Positions 9,230 through 18,460 of a stretch of DNA of 24,564 nt are shown here, one piece after another (positions within the stretch are counted from its first letter, which is position 1; each line of letters opens with the position of its first letter). A program made the translations under genes and the position numbers. A model generated the notes under the pieces. That model worked only from the letters and a program-made list of their open reading frames with translations. It searched no databases and was not told the origin of the DNA. The stretch comes from JBCFBK01 sp038562555 (GTDB lineage Bacteria; Bacteroidota; Bacteroidia; Bacteroidales; Prolixibacteraceae): contig JBCFBK010000071.1 of the NCBI GenBank assembly GCA_038562555.1, positions 1 to 24,564 on the forward strand, written 5' to 3'.

Positions 9230-10384
9230 ATGAATCGGGCACTTATTTTTTTTCTATCGATAATCTTGTTTGGGAACAGCGGCAACTTCGCCCAAAAACC
9301 TGAAAACCTGTCTGTCCGCCTGGCTAAAACGATCATGCAGCGCCATCCCGATCCGAACAACTATCCCTGGCGATCATGGTGTTATCCGCAGGGGTTCATG
9401 CTAATGGGCATGGCTAAGTTATTCAGTACTACAAACGATTCGGTATATTATAGTTATATTTTGAAATATGCCGATGAACAGGTCGATTCACTTGGGAATC
9501 TCAACAAGTTCACCGGTAATAGTATGGACGACATGATGGCTGGTTCGGTAGTCGTTTGGGCTTATCGGCAAACCGGCCTCGAAAAATATCGGAGAGCAGC
9601 TGATCAAATAAAAGAGGCGTTTCCCGATTACCCGCGAACTTCAGACAGTTTGTTCTGGCACGGAAGGAAAACGAAAGGCGAAGTCTGGGTCGATGGCGTT
9701 TTTATGGGGCAGATGTTTCTGACAAATTACCGGAAGTACATTGAGGATGATAAATATTGTTTTGACGAGGCTGCCCGCCAGCTTATTGGGATTTACAACA
9801 GACTTCAAAAAGGCAAAAGTGGCTTGCTGTATCACGCATGGGACGAAGATCGTGAGGCTAAATGGGCTGATCCTTTAACAGGATTATCGCCTGAGGTTTG
9901 GAGTGAAGGTCTGGGATGGTATGCACTGATACTGGTTGAAACGCTTGAAATTTTCCCGCAAGATCATCCCCGGAGGACTGAACTGGAACAGATCTGCCAA
10001 AGTCTGATGTCCGGGTTAAGGAAGGTTCAGGATCGCCGGACGGGCCTTTGGTCCCAGGTTGTTGATAAAGGAGATCGGCCCGACAACTGGCATGACACCT
10101 CCGGTAGCGCCATGTTTTTATATGCCATTAAAAAAGCGGTGGAACTGGGCCTCATTCCGGAGAGGCAATTCAATATGGTTGTTAAGAAAGCTTACCAGGG
10201 CATGCTGACAAAAACGGTCATCAGTCAGTCAGACGGTTTAATTGATGTGATTGACGCATGCGATGGATTATGCGTGCAACCATCCTACGAAGCCTATATT
10301 AATTACCCCAAAAAGATAAATGCAAAAGAAGCTGTTGCCGGTGTACTATGGGCCAGCTGGATCATGGAAAAACCTTTGAAATGA
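9230..10384 (+). CDS. GH105 unsaturated glucuronyl/galacturonyl hydrolase (YteR/YesR type)
   Basis: This 384-residue enzyme would hydrate and release the 4,5-unsaturated uronic acid left at the non-reducing end of oligosaccharides by a polysaccharide lyase. The signal peptide (MNRALIFFLSIILFGNSGNFAQ) places it in the periplasm. The fold is a single (alpha/alpha)6 barrel and the length is normal for GH105. GEVWVDGVFMGQ carries Asp155, equivalent to the catalytic Asp143 of Bacillus YteR; SMDDMMAG (Asp100/101) and LYHAWDE (His202) fill the other active-site positions. WSEGLGWY replaces the more common WxRGNGWY, a variant I associate with Bacteroidota members of the family. It follows the GH95-like gene by 80 bases and is probably in the same operon. 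Its natural lyase partner in this window is the PL6 gene at 18461. Confidence 0.9.
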   Translation: MNRALIFFLSIILFGNSGNFAQKPENLSVRLAKTIMQRHPDPNNYPWRSWCYPQGFMLMGMAKLFSTTNDSVYYSYILKYADEQVDSLGNLNKFTGNSMDDMMAGSVVVWAYRQTGLEKYRRAADQIKEAFPDYPRTSDSLFWHGRKTKGEVWVDGVFMGQMFLTNYRKYIEDDKYCFDEAARQLIGIYNRLQKGKSGLLYHAWDEDREAKWADPLTGLSPEVWSEGLGWYALILVETLEIFPQDHPRRTELEQICQSLMSGLRKVQDRRTGLWSQVVDKGDRPDNWHDTSGSAMFLYAIKKAVELGLIPERQFNMVVKKAYQGMLTKTVISQSDGLIDVIDACDGLCVQPSYEAYINYPKKINAKEAVAGVLWASWIMEKPLK

Positions 10385-10392
10385 CCTTTAAC

Positions 10393-13300
10393 TTACAGCG
10401 AAGTTTTTTTATTCAGGTTTTTCTGGTCATTTAGATAGGCTGAAGGAGTTTTGCCGAATTGCTTTTTAAAGCTCTGGCTAAAGTAGGAATGGGAGTTAAA
10501 GCCCACCGCGTAACCAACCTCGTCGATGTTGTAATTCCCTTCCTTCATTAATTTGATGGCTTTCTTCAGTCTGACATACCGGATAAATTCAGTGGCCGAC
10601 TGGCTGGTAAGCGCCCGCATCTTCCGGTGCAGAGAACTGCGGCTCATATTCAGCTCTGCCGCTAACTGCTCGACCGTGAAATTTGCATCAAGAATATGTT
10701 TGTCGACGATTGCGATGGCTTTATCCATTAGCTTCCTGTCGGGCGGCATCACATTGGCATCCTCTTCCCATTTTTCGTGTGACTCCGAAAAAGCCTGTTG
10801 CATGCGCCTGCGGGTTGCCAGCAGATTGGCGATCTGTGCCTTCAGCAGCTTGTTGTCGAAAGGCTTGGTTAAATAAGCATCGGCGCCGGTTTTTAATCCG
10901 CTCACCTTTTTGTCGGTCTCGGAAAGGGCAGTCAGCAGAATGACTGGAATATGACTGGTCCGGATATCTTCCTTTAATTTCCGGCAAAGTTCAAACCCAT
11001 CCATCCCGGGCATCATGATATCCGAAATTACCAGATCCGGATATAATTCATTGGCCATTTCGAATCCCTGTATGCCATTTCCCGCGACCAATACCCGATA
11101 TTCCTCTTTCAGTAACCGGCGGATATATTTTTGCATTTCAGGATTATCTTCAACAAGCAGGATTGAATGAGTCTGCTTTTCGTCCGAAAGCACGTCATCA
11201 TCAGGCTCCGGCAGTGGCACCGTCCAGCTTTCTCTGCCTTGCGGGGGCCCGGATGTCAATTGCCCTTCGTCTCTTAATGGGATCAGCACACAAAAAGCAG
11301 CTCCGTCGCCGGGTGAGCTCTGCACCAGGACCGTTCCCTGATGCATGCGGACGTATTCCCGGCAAAGGTGCAGTCCGATGCCGGTTCCCTGTCCATGGGA
11401 AGCCTGAGATTGATAGAAACGTTCAAAAATGTCCGGAAGTTCGTCTTTCCCCATCCCCTGACCGTTATCCTTTACGCGAATGCAAAGAACCGATCCTGCG
11501 GGCAACGGATCGGTTGCATAATCGAAGCCAGCCATTTCCTTACCGATGTTTGTCACTTCTGCCGACAGACTGATTTCGCCGTGTTCCGGCGTGTATTTAA
11601 ATGCATTGGAAAGCAAATTAAAAATCACTCTATCCATTTTGTCCGGATCAAACAGCATCTTTGGTTTTGTCACTGACGATTCAAAACGGAATGCAATGGA
11701 TTTGTCACAGGCACACCCTTCAAAGTCAGTGCAGATATCACGGCAAAGCGCATTAATGTCGGCATATACGGGTGTAAAAACAGCTTTGTTAAACTCCACT
11801 TTACGAAAGTCGAGCAATTGGTCGATTAACCGGTGCAGACGTTTGGCATTTCGCTGAATCATGGTCAGGTCACCGGAAGTTTTGGGGCTTAAATCCGGAT
11901 CGGACAGAATATTCTCCAGCGGGGAGAGGATCAAAGAAAGAGGCGTTCTGAAATCGTGCGAAATGTTGGTAAAGAACTGGAGCTTCATTTGATGGAGTTT
12001 CTCTTCATTTTCACGTCTGACACGTTCAAGCAGCAGCTGTTCCTTCAGTTCCTTGTGGACGATGACCTCTTTTCGTATAAACCACAGAATGACGGCAATT
12101 AACAGAACATAAAGGGTGTAGGCATACCAGGTAAGCCACAGTGGCGGAAAGATGGTGATTGCAAGTTGTGCCGGGGTGGTTGACCACAGGCCATCATTGT
12201 TTGCACTCACGATCTCCAGGGTATATTTGCCGGGAGGGATCTTGGTGAAAATGGCCCTGCCTTCGTTTTGAGTTTCCTGCCAGTTGTCTTCATAGTTCAT
12301 GAGCCGGTACCGGAACTGGTTTTTCTGAGGCTGAATGTAATTATTTGAAACAAACTCAAAAATGAGGGAGTTTTGGACGTAGTTAAGTTCGATCTTTCCA
12401 AGTGATGACAGGCTCTGTCTGAGGGGGCCGTTGGGGTCGGATGGGGCGACTCTTTTATTGTTTATGTAAAGATTTGTCAGAACAACCTCCGGACGATACG
12501 GATTCGTTTTTATCGCGGCGGGCATGCAGAGGTTGAAGCCATTCGGTCCGCCAAAAAGCATGCTTCCGTCACGGCATTTAAATGCTGCGCCCGGATTAAA
12601 CTGGTTTCCCTGCAAACCATCTTTCTGTGAGTAGTTTTTAAATATGTTTTCATCCGGATGATAGCACGATATCCCATTGTCAGTGCTAAACCACAAGTTG
12701 CCCCTGCTGTCGTCAAGGACTCCATACACATTGTATCCGGCAAGTCCTTCCTCCGGCGATAAATTCATAAACTGCCGCGTCTCCGGATCATAGCGGTCGA
12801 CACCGCCACCGGCCGTCCCGATCCATACTTTTCCCGACTGGTCCTCCCATATCGAAAAAACCTCATTGTTGCTGATCCGCTGACCTTTGGTGCTGTTGTA
12901 ATAATATCGGATAAAATCATTGCTTCCTTTGGGTTTGTAGTTCAGTCCCGAGTGGGTTCCGACCCATAAGCCACCATATGAATCCTTAAAAATGGCACGA
13001 ATCTGGTTCGAGGAGAGGGAGTTTGGGTCAGTGGCATTGGGGAGGAAAGCAGTTACTTTTTGGGTGCCGAAATCATAATAAAAAAGTCCAATGTTATAGG
13101 TTCCAAGCCATAGTCCGTTTTCATCAGGAAGTATCGCATAAAGATTAACGATCGGGGCGTTAAAGATATCCACATGTTTGAAAAGCTGTCTGTTTTTGTC
13201 GAAATACCAGAGTCCGTTTGAAAGCGTTCCTACCCATAGCCGGTTATTCCGGTCGAAAGCGATGCACTTAATGTTACCGGTACCGGTGCTTGCCCTTTGA

Positions 13301-14466
13301 ATTACAAACGGAGTAAAGGTATTATCCTTACGGTCGAGCCGGTTCAGGATTCCATTTTCGGTTCCGATCCAGATCGTTCCGTCGGGCTCTTCTGCAAATG
13401 AACTGACCACGTTGCTGTTCATAGACAGGTCAGTCCCTCCTCTGTTCATGTTGAAGTGGAGGAATTGATGATCGTATGGGCTGTAATAGGCCACACCGCC
13501 TGACCAGGTCCCAAGCCAAACGCTGTTGCGCGAATCAATGAACATGGCGTGGATGCTGTTATGGGTTAATTTATTATACGGATTTTTTCGGATAAGCTGA
13601 GTTTTCGACTTACTTACAATGAGTAATCCGTTATAGGTCGCGATCCAGATCCGGTTTTCCCGATCCTTTACAATTTGCCTGACACGATTATGGGGAAGGT
13701 GAGTTGCTCCCTGATTCCTTTGATCATAATGCTCAATAAGCAGCCCCTGTTCGTTTACATGATCAACCCCTCCCCATTCATATCCGATCCAGAGCGTGTT
13801 GTTATCTTTATTCAGGCAACGAACCGACGATTCCTGTACATGGCAGAAGACGCTGAAGTCCTTGTAAGGTGGGCGGCTGTGATAGACATAGCCGTTATCT
13901 GTTCCGATCCATAGATGATCGGCAGCATCAAAAAACGCGTGTGTCAGCACATCACTTTCATCGGTCAAATGAAGCGGTAAAGCATCATATATACTGTCTG
14001 AAAGATTAAGCCTGGAGAACTGACCGGAATGCAGCGTGAACAGATCCCCATTTTGATTCTGCAGGACCTGACGGATTGTTGAATTTAAATTTGACCTGGG
14101 ATTTTCCTTTAAGCGGACCGTTTTAAAATTTTGTCCGGGTTCATCAAAAAAACAAAGCGCGCCATAGGTTGAAATCCATAATCTGCCCGACTGGTCTTTA
14201 AAAAGATGAAGAACATTATTGGAGGGTAATGAATGTGAATCTTCCTGTTGATGGATATATTTCTGAATATTTGCTGTATTGTAGCGGAACAATCCATGTT
14301 CAGTACCAAACCACATAAAACCATGAGCATCTTCGGCAATGGCCTTGACAGAGCTGTAGGTTAGTCCTCCCTGTGGCGAAACGTTCTGAAACTGCAGATC
14401 GTAGTTTTGAGCTTCAGCAAAGAGGCCGATAAAAATAAACACGGAATAAAGAAGGTTTCTCAGCAT
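10393..14466 (-). CDS. Hybrid two-component system sensor/regulator (HTCS)
   Basis: This 1357-residue one-protein signalling system joins a periplasmic sensor to a cytoplasmic DNA-binding domain. A signal peptide (about residues 1-19) is followed by a two-bladed set of Reg_prop beta-propeller repeats (LWIGT, IWIGT, VWIGT motifs, about 35-650) and a Y_Y_Y domain (about 705-775). One membrane helix lies at 776-797. The histidine kinase has its phospho-acceptor His837 in NISHDFRTPL and ATP-binding boxes NLLSNAFKYT, KDNGQGM and GTGIGLHLC. A receiver domain follows (1101-1215; Asp1149 in DLVISDIMMPGMDG, Lys1201 in TKPF), and an AraC-type helix-turn-helix closes the protein (1260-1347). All catalytic residues are present. 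The gene converges on GH105 (8 bases between stops) and diverges from GH31, so it very likely activates the surrounding enzyme genes on binding an oligosaccharide. Confidence 0.97.
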   Translation of the reverse strand: MLRNLLYSVFIFIGLFAEAQNYDLQFQNVSPQGGLTYSSVKAIAEDAHGFMWFGTEHGLFRYNTANIQKYIHQQEDSHSLPSNNVLHLFKDQSGRLWISTYGALCFFDEPGQNFKTVRLKENPRSNLNSTIRQVLQNQNGDLFTLHSGQFSRLNLSDSIYDALPLHLTDESDVLTHAFFDAADHLWIGTDNGYVYHSRPPYKDFSVFCHVQESSVRCLNKDNNTLWIGYEWGGVDHVNEQGLLIEHYDQRNQGATHLPHNRVRQIVKDRENRIWIATYNGLLIVSKSKTQLIRKNPYNKLTHNSIHAMFIDSRNSVWLGTWSGGVAYYSPYDHQFLHFNMNRGGTDLSMNSNVVSSFAEEPDGTIWIGTENGILNRLDRKDNTFTPFVIQRASTGTGNIKCIAFDRNNRLWVGTLSNGLWYFDKNRQLFKHVDIFNAPIVNLYAILPDENGLWLGTYNIGLFYYDFGTQKVTAFLPNATDPNSLSSNQIRAIFKDSYGGLWVGTHSGLNYKPKGSNDFIRYYYNSTKGQRISNNEVFSIWEDQSGKVWIGTAGGGVDRYDPETRQFMNLSPEEGLAGYNVYGVLDDSRGNLWFSTDNGISCYHPDENIFKNYSQKDGLQGNQFNPGAAFKCRDGSMLFGGPNGFNLCMPAAIKTNPYRPEVVLTNLYINNKRVAPSDPNGPLRQSLSSLGKIELNYVQNSLIFEFVSNNYIQPQKNQFRYRLMNYEDNWQETQNEGRAIFTKIPPGKYTLEIVSANNDGLWSTTPAQLAITIFPPLWLTWYAYTLYVLLIAVILWFIRKEVIVHKELKEQLLLERVRRENEEKLHQMKLQFFTNISHDFRTPLSLILSPLENILSDPDLSPKTSGDLTMIQRNAKRLHRLIDQLLDFRKVEFNKAVFTPVYADINALCRDICTDFEGCACDKSIAFRFESSVTKPKMLFDPDKMDRVIFNLLSNAFKYTPEHGEISLSAEVTNIGKEMAGFDYATDPLPAGSVLCIRVKDNGQGMGKDELPDIFERFYQSQASHGQGTGIGLHLCREYVRMHQGTVLVQSSPGDGAAFCVLIPLRDEGQLTSGPPQGRESWTVPLPEPDDDVLSDEKQTHSILLVEDNPEMQKYIRRLLKEEYRVLVAGNGIQGFEMANELYPDLVISDIMMPGMDGFELCRKLKEDIRTSHIPVILLTALSETDKKVSGLKTGADAYLTKPFDNKLLKAQIANLLATRRRMQQAFSESHEKWEEDANVMPPDRKLMDKAIAIVDKHILDANFTVEQLAAELNMSRSSLHRKMRALTSQSATEFIRYVRLKKAIKLMKEGNYNIDEVGYAVGFNSHSYFSQSFKKQFGKTPSAYLNDQKNLNKKTSL

Positions 14467-14772
14467 GGGCCGTTAGTTTATGTTCCGAAAAATACAAAAA
14501 AACAGACGAACAAGCTGACCTTTCCCAAATCAATAGCTGTCACTCATGTTGCAATCTGAAACATGTGTATCAGCCTAAAACATTTTTCCTACAGATTGAT
14601 TCAAAACTGCAAGAGAAACCGGCTGCAATTTGTGAAGTTTGCGTAATATTGATCTCAGTTCGCACTGTTTGCCATTTCCGGAACTTTATGGAAGCCGCTG
14701 GTTACCTGTATGAATGGGAGACCACGGATGGCGGGACGGATGTCTGTTTACGAAACCAGTAACCATCAAATT
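14467..14772. promoter_or_regulatory. Divergent intergenic region between the HTCS and GH31 genes
   Basis: These 306 bases separate two divergent genes and so must hold at least the GH31 operon promoter and the HTCS promoter. I see no convincing open frame. A sequence close to the Bacteroidota -7 box (TAnnTTTG) reads TATTTTTC on the minus strand around 14484-14491, just ahead of the HTCS start; it is imperfect. I found no clear matching -7 box for the GH31 side and no obvious long inverted repeat, so an HTCS operator cannot be placed by eye. Confidence 0.4.
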
Positions 14773-16944
14773 ATGGTAAAATATCGATTCATCTTAATGG
14801 CTGTTCTGCTTCTGCTGATCCTGGTGAGAAGCCTGTATGCCCAAAGTCCGCGATGGGAGCAAGTAGCGCCTGGTATCTGGAAAGCTGTCATTGGAGTTCC
14901 GGAGGAATATGATTTATTGAAGGCTGCCGGAAGCACGCCTGCCCTGGCGGGATTGGAAAAGCTGCCTCTGAACGGGTTTCCCCTGCCTGAAGAAGAAGTG
15001 AGTTACCGGCTGGACGATGGAAAAGTTGCCTTGCGGTTACCGTTGGAAAAGGAGGAACAGATTTTTGGCTTCGGATTGAATTTTCAGACCATTTATCAGC
15101 GGGGCAGGGTGTTCGAGCTGCATGTCGATCATTATGGAGGGAAAGACAACGGACGTACCCATGCCCCGGTGCCTTTTTATGTCTCAGACAAGGGATACGG
15201 TGTTTTCGTCAACACGGCCCGGTATCTTAAAGTGTGGTGCGGCACGGCCGTTCGTGCAGACAGTCCTGAGCCGCCTGTTGTGCGCGACCGCAACACCGAT
15301 AAGAAATGGTCGTCACGACCCTATTCCGATGCCGTGGAGATGCTTGTTCCGGCAAAAGGAGTTGAAGTATATGTATTCGAGGGGCCGGCTATGCTTGATG
15401 TGGTAAGGCGTTTTAACCTGTTCAACGGAGGCGGATGCCTTCCTCCGAGGTGGGGGCTTGGCTTCACACAGCGCGTGAAATCGCTGTACACGGCCGATGA
15501 CGTGAAAAAGGAAGCGGAAGCTTTCAATCAGCATCAGTTCCCACTCGATTTCATCGGACTGGAACCCGGATGGCAAAGTAAAGCCTACCCGTGCACATTT
15601 GAATGGGACCGCACACGCTATCCGGATCCGTTCGGATTTGTCAGGGAAATGAAGGAACTGGGCATTCACCTGAACTTGTGGACCAATCCTTATGTGTCGC
15701 CCGAGTCGCCCGTTTACGAACCATTAAAACCTTTTTACGGGAGCCATACGGTTTGGCGCGGAATGGTACCGGATGTGACGATCCCGGAAGCGTCAAAAAT
15801 ACTGACCACCCAACTCCTGAAAAGTCAGGTGGAAATCGGTGTCAGCGGCTATAAAATTGACGAGGTAGATGGCTATGATCATTACCTTTGGTCCGATGTA
15901 GCTGTTTTTCCGTCAGGGATCAGCGCGGAACAAATGCGGCAAACGTATGGCGTTTGGATGCAAAGACTGACGACCGGCGTGTTCCGAGAGCGCAATGAAC
16001 GGACGTATGGGCTGGTCCGGGCATCGAACGCAGGAGCATCATCCCTGCCATACGTGATCTATAATGACTATTACAGTCATGAGGATTTTATAACAGCACT
16101 CTGCAACAGCGGCTTTTCGGGTATTTTGTGGACACCGGAAGTCAGGCAGTCGAAGACTCCCGAAGAATGGCTGCGCCGGATGCAGTCGGTATGCTTTTCT
16201 CCGATGGCTATGATCAATGCCTGGGCCAGCGGCACGAAACCCTGGAGCTATCCGGAGGTTGAAAAAGAGGTAAAGGCCATTGCCGATTTAAGAATGGCCT
16301 TGATGCCATACTTTTATTCCGAATTTGCCAAATATCATTTTGAAGGAACTCCTCCGTTCCGGGCGATGTATCTTGAGCCCGGGTTTTCATTACGTCACGA
16401 AGAACAAAAAAATGCTGCCGGTTTGAATGATAATCCCTATGCAGAAGCGGTACGAAAGGAAATTAAAGATCAGTATATGGCCGGAGAATACCTGTTAATA
16501 GCGCCGCTGTTTACAGGACAGACCGACAGAAAGGTTGTTTTACCTCGCGGGAAGTGGTATGACTTTTACACCGGAGCATATGCCGGAGACGGTGAAGTGA
16601 TCTCCGTTGAGCCGGGTCTGGGGCACATTCCCGTATTTGTAAAAGACGGCGCCCTGATCCCCATGATGAAGCCGCGGCTGCGCGCGCCAAAGGCCGGCGA
16701 GAAAGTCGATCTTGAAATCCGCCATTACGGAACAAAGAACAGTGCCTACGAGCTGTATGATGATGACGGCGAAACTTTCAATTATGAAAAAGGTGAATAC
16801 TCCTGGAGAACGCTAAAGGTTGACCGGTTGCAGAACGGGAAATTCAAAACCAGCATTTCTCCTGCCGAAAAAGGGAAACCAGAGCATGTTGGAAACGTGA
16901 CGTGGATTGAAATGACCCATCACCCTGAGATTCGTTACCGATGA
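14773..16944 (+). CDS. GH31 family glycoside hydrolase, secreted, atypical acid/base motif
   Basis: This retaining alpha-glycosidase is 723 residues long from the chosen start. I prefer the ATG at 14773, where the signal peptide MVKYRFILMAVLLLLILVRSLYAQ begins, over the ATG at 14710, which would add 21 non-signal residues. The N-terminal beta-sandwich carries EEQIFGFGLNFQ. The catalytic barrel has PRWGLGFTQR, FIGLEPGWQ and the nucleophile motif GYKIDEVDG with Asp363. Where most GH31 enzymes have WxGDN, this one reads VIYNDYYSHEDF, making Asp432 the likely acid/base. A C-terminal beta-domain (LLIAPLFTG, then YDDDGETFNYEKGEY) completes it. The family includes alpha-glucosidases, alpha-xylosidases, alpha-galactosidases and others; this variant does not let me choose. 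It leads a GH31-GH29-PL6 run divergent from the HTCS. Confidence 0.9.
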   Translation: MVKYRFILMAVLLLLILVRSLYAQSPRWEQVAPGIWKAVIGVPEEYDLLKAAGSTPALAGLEKLPLNGFPLPEEEVSYRLDDGKVALRLPLEKEEQIFGFGLNFQTIYQRGRVFELHVDHYGGKDNGRTHAPVPFYVSDKGYGVFVNTARYLKVWCGTAVRADSPEPPVVRDRNTDKKWSSRPYSDAVEMLVPAKGVEVYVFEGPAMLDVVRRFNLFNGGGCLPPRWGLGFTQRVKSLYTADDVKKEAEAFNQHQFPLDFIGLEPGWQSKAYPCTFEWDRTRYPDPFGFVREMKELGIHLNLWTNPYVSPESPVYEPLKPFYGSHTVWRGMVPDVTIPEASKILTTQLLKSQVEIGVSGYKIDEVDGYDHYLWSDVAVFPSGISAEQMRQTYGVWMQRLTTGVFRERNERTYGLVRASNAGASSLPYVIYNDYYSHEDFITALCNSGFSGILWTPEVRQSKTPEEWLRRMQSVCFSPMAMINAWASGTKPWSYPEVEKEVKAIADLRMALMPYFYSEFAKYHFEGTPPFRAMYLEPGFSLRHEEQKNAAGLNDNPYAEAVRKEIKDQYMAGEYLLIAPLFTGQTDRKVVLPRGKWYDFYTGAYAGDGEVISVEPGLGHIPVFVKDGALIPMMKPRLRAPKAGEKVDLEIRHYGTKNSAYELYDDDGETFNYEKGEYSWRTLKVDRLQNGKFKTSISPAEKGKPEHVGNVTWIEMTHHPEIRYR

Positions 16945-17006
16945 AAGGTCGTTCAAATATTTTTCAATTGATTCTATAAATTGACAATTTTAAAAACACG
17001 AGGAAG

Positions 17007-18434
17007 ATGAAGAAATCAGCATTTTTTTTGATCCTAATTTTTTTGGTCTCAGGAGTAACAACGGCGCAGAAAATTTCGGATGAAGATCGTCTGGCCTGGT
17101 GGCATGACGCGAAATTTGGAATGTTTATCCACTGGGGTGTTTATTCATTATGGGCCGGACAGTACCATGGACATGAGCAGGCCCGCGGCGGGGCAGAGTG
17201 GATTATGAACCGGTGCAAGATTCCGGTTGCAGAGTACCAGGAAAAGGCCAGGGAATTCAATCCGGTGAAATACAATCCCGAGACATGGGTGAAAATGGCA
17301 AAAGACGCCGGCATGAAGTATATCGTTATCACCTCAAAACATCACGATGGTTTTGCGCTGTTCGACAGTAAGGCCAGCGACTGGGACGTCGTAGATGCAA
17401 CACCTTACAGAAAGGACCTGTTGAAACCGCTGGCCGAAGCCTGTAAAAAACACGGGGTCAGACTTGGCTTCTACTATTCGCAGGCGCAGGACTGGAACAA
17501 CCCGGGCGGGTCAGCGGCACGAAAATTAATGAAGGAAGGCTGGCCTAACCCGGATTCAACCAAAATAGATCAGTACACAGCTGAACATGACGGCCACTGG
17601 GATGCGACTCAGGAAACAGCCACTTTTGATGAGTACATCGACCGGGTTGCAGTCCCCCAGGTTCGGGAAATCCTGTCGAACTACGGCGAAGTTTCTGTAC
17701 TTTGGTGGGATACGCCCACGAACATGACCGACGAAGCAGCACTGAAACTACAGGATCTGTTGAAACTCCAACCAAAGATCATTACCAACGACCGGTTAAA
17801 GCGACCGAACTTTCCCGGCGATACCAAAACCCCCGAACAGAAAATACCGGACCAGGAAGAACTTGCCGGGCAAAACTGGGAGACCTGCATGACCATGAAC
17901 GGTTCTTGGGGCTACCGCGATGATCATAAGTGGAAGTCGACCGAAACCCTGATCCGGAACCTGGTCGATATCACTTCGAAGGGAGGAAACTTCCTGCTGA
18001 ATGTCGGTCCTAAACCCGACGGTACGTTCCCCGAAGAAAGCGTTCAGCGCTTGAATGATATTGGCAGGTGGATGGATACGAACAGTGACGCGATCTACGG
18101 AACGCAGGCGAGCCCGTTTGGGGTGCTGCCCTGGGGCCGCTGTACCCAAAAAGCAGAAAAGGGGAAAACAATTCTTTACCTGACGGTCTTCGACTGGCCT
18201 TCCAACGGCAAACTGATCCTTCCCGGCCTGAAGAACAAAGTGAATTCGACAAGCTTACTGGCCAACGGAGAAAAACTGAAAGCTTCACAGAACGCAGGCG
18301 AAACAACGATCCTGTTGCCCGCGACAGCGCCTGATCCGGTTGCGCCGGTTATTAAGCTCGAAGTAAAAGGAGTTGTGGCAGACCGGAATACTCAGTCCCC
18401 GGCAAAACAGATGAAAAGCGGGGAACTCGATTGA
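17007..18434 (+). CDS. GH29 alpha-L-fucosidase, secreted
   Basis: This 475-residue retaining enzyme removes alpha-linked L-fucose. The signal peptide is MKKSAFFLILIFLVSGVTTAQ with no lipobox, so it is probably periplasmic. Family marks are WWHDAKFGMFIHWGVYS, YIVITSKHHDGFALFDSK, and KHGVRLGFYYSQAQDW. The nucleophile is Asp235 in VLWWDTPTNM, and Glu292 in NWETCMTMNGSWGY is the likely acid/base. GGNFLLNVGPKPDGTF ends the barrel, and a short beta-sandwich follows; length is typical. It starts 62 bases after GH31 and ends 26 bases before PL6, so the three are probably one operon. Linkage preference (1,2, 1,3/4 or other) cannot be told from the sequence. Confidence 0.95.
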   Translation: MKKSAFFLILIFLVSGVTTAQKISDEDRLAWWHDAKFGMFIHWGVYSLWAGQYHGHEQARGGAEWIMNRCKIPVAEYQEKAREFNPVKYNPETWVKMAKDAGMKYIVITSKHHDGFALFDSKASDWDVVDATPYRKDLLKPLAEACKKHGVRLGFYYSQAQDWNNPGGSAARKLMKEGWPNPDSTKIDQYTAEHDGHWDATQETATFDEYIDRVAVPQVREILSNYGEVSVLWWDTPTNMTDEAALKLQDLLKLQPKIITNDRLKRPNFPGDTKTPEQKIPDQEELAGQNWETCMTMNGSWGYRDDHKWKSTETLIRNLVDITSKGGNFLLNVGPKPDGTFPEESVQRLNDIGRWMDTNSDAIYGTQASPFGVLPWGRCTQKAEKGKTILYLTVFDWPSNGKLILPGLKNKVNSTSLLANGEKLKASQNAGETTILLPATAPDPVAPVIKLEVKGVVADRNTQSPAKQMKSGELD

Positions 18435-18460
18435 AAAAAGAGAAACGCTAAACTCAGGAC

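Noticed and set aside
10553..11857. Several plus-strand open frames of 100-136 codons opposite the HTCS
   Set aside because: They are antisense shadows of the kinase, receiver and HTH domains and have no recognisable protein features.
14565..14762. 65-codon frame in the divergent intergenic region
   Set aside because: No family resemblance, and the region must contain promoters for both neighbours.
14710..14772. Upstream ATG for GH31
   Set aside because: The extra 21 residues are charged and polar and would bury the signal peptide; the ATG at 14773 gives a normal one.
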